From the NCBI GenBank assembly GCA_023134955.1, contig JAGLUC010000245.1, positions 1 through 7,240 of the forward strand: a stretch of DNA of 7,240 nucleotides, read 5' to 3'. This document shows positions 5,398 to 7,240 of this stretch, piece after piece. The translations under genes were made by a program, and so were the position numbers. Position 1 is the first letter of the stretch, and each line of letters starts with the position of its first letter. Source of the DNA: Methylococcales bacterium (lineage in GTDB: Bacteria; Pseudomonadota; Gammaproteobacteria; Methylococcales; Methylomonadaceae). A model generated the notes under the pieces. The model made no database searches. It had not been told where the DNA came from and was given only the letters and a program-made list of their open reading frames with translations.

Positions 5398-5889
5398 ATG
5401 AAAAAGTTAACTTTAGTATTAGTATTAATGTTCATTCCTTTGGTAAGTTATGCGCAAAGAGGCGAGCATTATGATCAGCATAATTATTATCAACGAGGGC
5501 ATAATAATTCTTCATTCTGGCATAAAGTAGATCGTCGTCAACATAAACAAGAGTCACGTATTGAGAGAGGGATTGACAAAGGTCAATTAACTCGAAGAGA
5601 AGTTAGAAAGCTACATAGAGAACAAAAACATGTGGCTAAACAGCTTAGACGTTATAGACATAGCCATTATTTGAGTCGTAGAGATAAAAGAAGTGTAATG
5701 GAGCATTTAGATTATGTAAGTGAAAAAATAACAGATTTTAAACATAATGATCGTTATGCGCGCAATTATAGACATCATGATCATCAAAGGGATGTTCATG
5801 CACAGAGAGTCCCAGTATACCAGGCTAATGAAAGCCATGTTTCCTGGGCTGGTAATGGATATTCAGCAGGCATCCATTTTAGATTTTGA
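5398..5889 (+). CDS. Secreted His/Arg-rich helical protein with outer-membrane-like C-terminus, unknown function
   Basis: The product is 163 residues. It has a clear Sec signal peptide (MKK, hydrophobic residues 4-17, likely cleavage after SYA at residue 19), so it acts in the periplasm or beyond. The mature part is very basic and rich in His and Arg, with no Cys. A Tyr/His/Asn-rich linker (about 20-42) is followed by a predicted helical core (about 43-116) containing two related turns, GQLTRREVRKL (62-72) and YLSRRDKRSV (91-100). This G-x-L-T-x-x-E pattern occurs in uncharacterised proteobacterial secreted proteins. A second His-rich linker (118-134) leads to GYSAGIHFRF at the end. A terminal Phe with alternating hydrophobic residues resembles the C-terminal signal recognised by the BAM machinery. 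The His content suggests possible metal or polyanion binding; that is inference. It appears monocistronic, preceded by a strong terminator and its own Shine-Dalgarno. Confidence 0.82.
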   Translation: MKKLTLVLVLMFIPLVSYAQRGEHYDQHNYYQRGHNNSSFWHKVDRRQHKQESRIERGIDKGQLTRREVRKLHREQKHVAKQLRRYRHSHYLSRRDKRSVMEHLDYVSEKITDFKHNDRYARNYRHHDHQRDVHAQRVPVYQANESHVSWAGNGYSAGIHFRF

Positions 5890-5908
5890 TAAAGATAATG
5901 TTAATCAA

Positions 5909-5957
5909 TAGCTCAGAGAAAGCTGAAAAATTTTTTCTGGGGTATTTTTTTATCTAA
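5909..5957 (+). terminator. Weak possible terminator after the secreted-protein gene
   Basis: CAGAGAAA (about 5914-5921) can pair with TTTTTCTG (about 5932-5939) with one G-T pair, and T-rich stretches follow (to 5951). The stem is A/T-rich and short, so termination here is uncertain. Confidence 0.25.
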
Positions 5958-6038
5958 AAAAAAGCTCATTTAATTTATAAGCACTAAGGCACGTTAGTCA
6001 TGTAGAATGCAAATAAAAATAATTATTATTATAATTTG

Positions 6039-7136
6039 ATGAATATAAAAACTGACGCTGTTAATTTCCAATTCTTTAAAGAACATTTCAATCGTATTTT
6101 ACCTAATTCCCAAACGATTGCTCTGGCTCTAATTTTAATTACTGGGTTTGTGCTGATTTATACCTTGTCAAACATTTTAATGCCAGTGTTTGCATCTATT
6201 ATACTGGCCTACCTGTTACAGGGGATTGTTAGCAAGGTCAGTAAAAAAATGCCTAGGCTGGCAGCAGTTTATCTTATTTTTTCTGGCTTTATGACATGTT
6301 TAGGACTGGTTCTATTTGTTTTAATGCCGATGGTCTCTTCCCAGGCAGTACAATTAATTCAGCGGATCCCTGAAATTATTAAAAGAGCGCAGACGGAGCT
6401 TATGCGCTTGCCAGAGCTTTATCCTCAGTTTATGACTGAGGATAATGTTCGTGGAATTATGGTTTCTATTCAAGATGACTTGTTGCAATATGGACAAGAG
6501 TTAATTTCCAACTCTGCTTCTTCCGTTGTTGGCCTGGTTACAGCCATTGTTTATTTATTCCTTGTCCCATTGATGGTTTTTTTCTTTTTAAAGGATAAAC
6601 AAAAATTAATTGACTGGTTTCTACAGTTTATGCCTAGAGATAGAAGTTTAACTATTCGAGTCTGGGAGGAAGTGGATATGCAAATTGCTAATTATGTGAG
6701 AGGAAAATTTGCAGAAGTTTTTATTCTTGCTTCTGTTAGCTACGTGACATATACCATTTTAGATTTAAATTATGCCATGTTACTGGCTGTATTGATGGGA
6801 TTTTCAGTAGTTATTCCCTATGTGGGTGCAACACTGGTGACATTCCCGGTACTGGGTGTTGCCATTATACAGTGGGGAGTCACTGCGGATGAGTTTGTCT
6901 ATGTAGCAATTGCCTATTCAATTATTCAAGCAATGGATGGGGTTATTTTAGTTCCATTATTGTTTTCGGAAGCTGTTAATTTGCATCCAATAGCGATTAT
7001 TATTGCTATTTTATTTTTTGGTGGAATGTGGGGTTTTTGGGGGGTGTTTTTTGCCATTCCATTGGCAACAGCCGTTAAGGCTATTTTAAATGCCTGGCCT
7101 AGCTTAGGTGATGTGTCGAAAGAAACCTCTTTTTAA
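6039..7136 (+). CDS. perM: PerM-type permease, AI-2E transporter superfamily
   Basis: This 365-residue inner-membrane protein of the AI-2E/UPF0118 superfamily is close in length to E. coli PerM (353). Seen: hydrophobic segments at about 25-45, 47-64, 74-97, 160-184, 222-242, 245-265, 267-280, 288-310 and 315-345. A long soluble loop (about 98-158, with IPEIIKRAQTEL) lies between the third and fourth segments, as is usual in this family. The C-terminal half carries IPYVGA (259-264), a stretch reading VPLLFSEAVNLHP (305-317) and GFWGVFFAIPLAT (332-344), which closely resemble PerM. Its substrate is unknown; relatives export autoinducer-2 or act in ion exchange, and PerM itself is called a putative permease. 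The start is ATG 6039 (MNIKTDAV); an in-frame TTG directly before it is disfavoured. No Shine-Dalgarno precedes the start, where the DNA is almost entirely A and T, so translation may be weak or rely on an unstructured leader. No partner gene is adjacent. Confidence 0.9.
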   Translation: MNIKTDAVNFQFFKEHFNRILPNSQTIALALILITGFVLIYTLSNILMPVFASIILAYLLQGIVSKVSKKMPRLAAVYLIFSGFMTCLGLVLFVLMPMVSSQAVQLIQRIPEIIKRAQTELMRLPELYPQFMTEDNVRGIMVSIQDDLLQYGQELISNSASSVVGLVTAIVYLFLVPLMVFFFLKDKQKLIDWFLQFMPRDRSLTIRVWEEVDMQIANYVRGKFAEVFILASVSYVTYTILDLNYAMLLAVLMGFSVVIPYVGATLVTFPVLGVAIIQWGVTADEFVYVAIAYSIIQAMDGVILVPLLFSEAVNLHPIAIIIAILFFGGMWGFWGVFFAIPLATAVKAILNAWPSLGDVSKETSF

Positions 7137-7143
7137 ATATTAA

Positions 7144-7239
7144 TCATCCTAAAAGTTCTGGCAGGGTATTTTGATGCTCTTTTATTAACACATATTGTCG
7201 CCCGTATGAAACGAAGTGTAATAGTGTGCCTAGCATGGA
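7144..7239 (-). CDS. Possible C-terminal end of a minus-strand gene
   Basis: On the minus strand a frame open from the window edge ends at TGA (7144-7146). It gives 31 residues with protein-like composition, including HFVSYGRQYVLIKEH and ending TLPELLG. It would converge on perM with only 7 nt between the stops. No family is recognised. A second minus-strand frame is open over the same stretch, and a plus-strand ATG at 7206 is open to the edge without a ribosome binding site, so the choice of frame is tentative. Confidence 0.3.
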   Translation of the reverse strand, partial: SMLGTLLHFVSYGRQYVLIKEHQNTLPELLG

Positions 7240-7240
7240 C

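Noticed and set aside
7206..7240. Plus-strand gene starting at ATG 7206
   Set aside because: Only 11 codons are visible and no Shine-Dalgarno precedes it; there is not enough to call a gene.

Overview
The window is AT-rich chromosomal DNA from a proteobacterium, most likely a gammaproteobacterium. The PerM-type permease, LeuC and LeuD read as ordinary gammaproteobacterial versions. The codons are A/T-ending and the intergenic DNA is AT-rich, which would fit an AT-rich methanotroph, Legionella-like or sulfur-oxidiser lineage, but I cannot fix the genus. I see no phage, plasmid, CRISPR, rRNA or tRNA sequence. The only mobile-looking DNA is a 163-bp MITE-like inverted repeat.

Layout. (1) Positions 1-854 (+) hold the 3' part of a divergent member of the HemF (aerobic coproporphyrinogen III oxidase) family, closed by a strong hairpin terminator. 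(2) Converging on it, 926-4722 (-) is an amino-acid biosynthesis cluster transcribed leuC, leuD, then an acyl-transferring synthase. That synthase would easily be annotated as 2-isopropylmalate synthase, but it matches the Leptospira-type (R)-citramalate synthase CimA, including the residues that make that enzyme pyruvate-specific. The MITE-like repeat sits between leuD and cimA, inside the presumed transcript. (3) Positions 4723-5012 are a divergent control region with promoter-like elements and several short dyads. (4) At 5013-5162 (+) there is a 49-residue membrane miniprotein, followed by about 100 nt that may be structured and a strong terminator. (5) At 5398-5889 (+) there is a secreted, His/Arg-rich protein with an outer-membrane-like C-terminus. 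(6) At 6039-7136 (+) there is a PerM-family (AI-2E transporter superfamily) membrane protein. (7) The last 100 bases may hold the end of another minus-strand gene.

How the genes work together. CimA condenses pyruvate with acetyl-CoA to (R)-citramalate. LeuC and LeuD form the isomerase heterodimer, which can isomerise citramalate (via citraconate) to 3-methylmalate as well as its usual isopropylmalate substrate. The cluster therefore looks like the entry to a threonine-independent route to 2-oxobutyrate and isoleucine, sharing LeuCD with leucine synthesis. No leuB is present here, so the dehydrogenase must be encoded elsewhere. The remaining genes show no functional link to this pathway.

The points most worth a second look are the citramalate synthase assignment, the repeat inside the operon, the HemF-like protein that has lost conserved substrate-side residues, and the membrane miniprotein.
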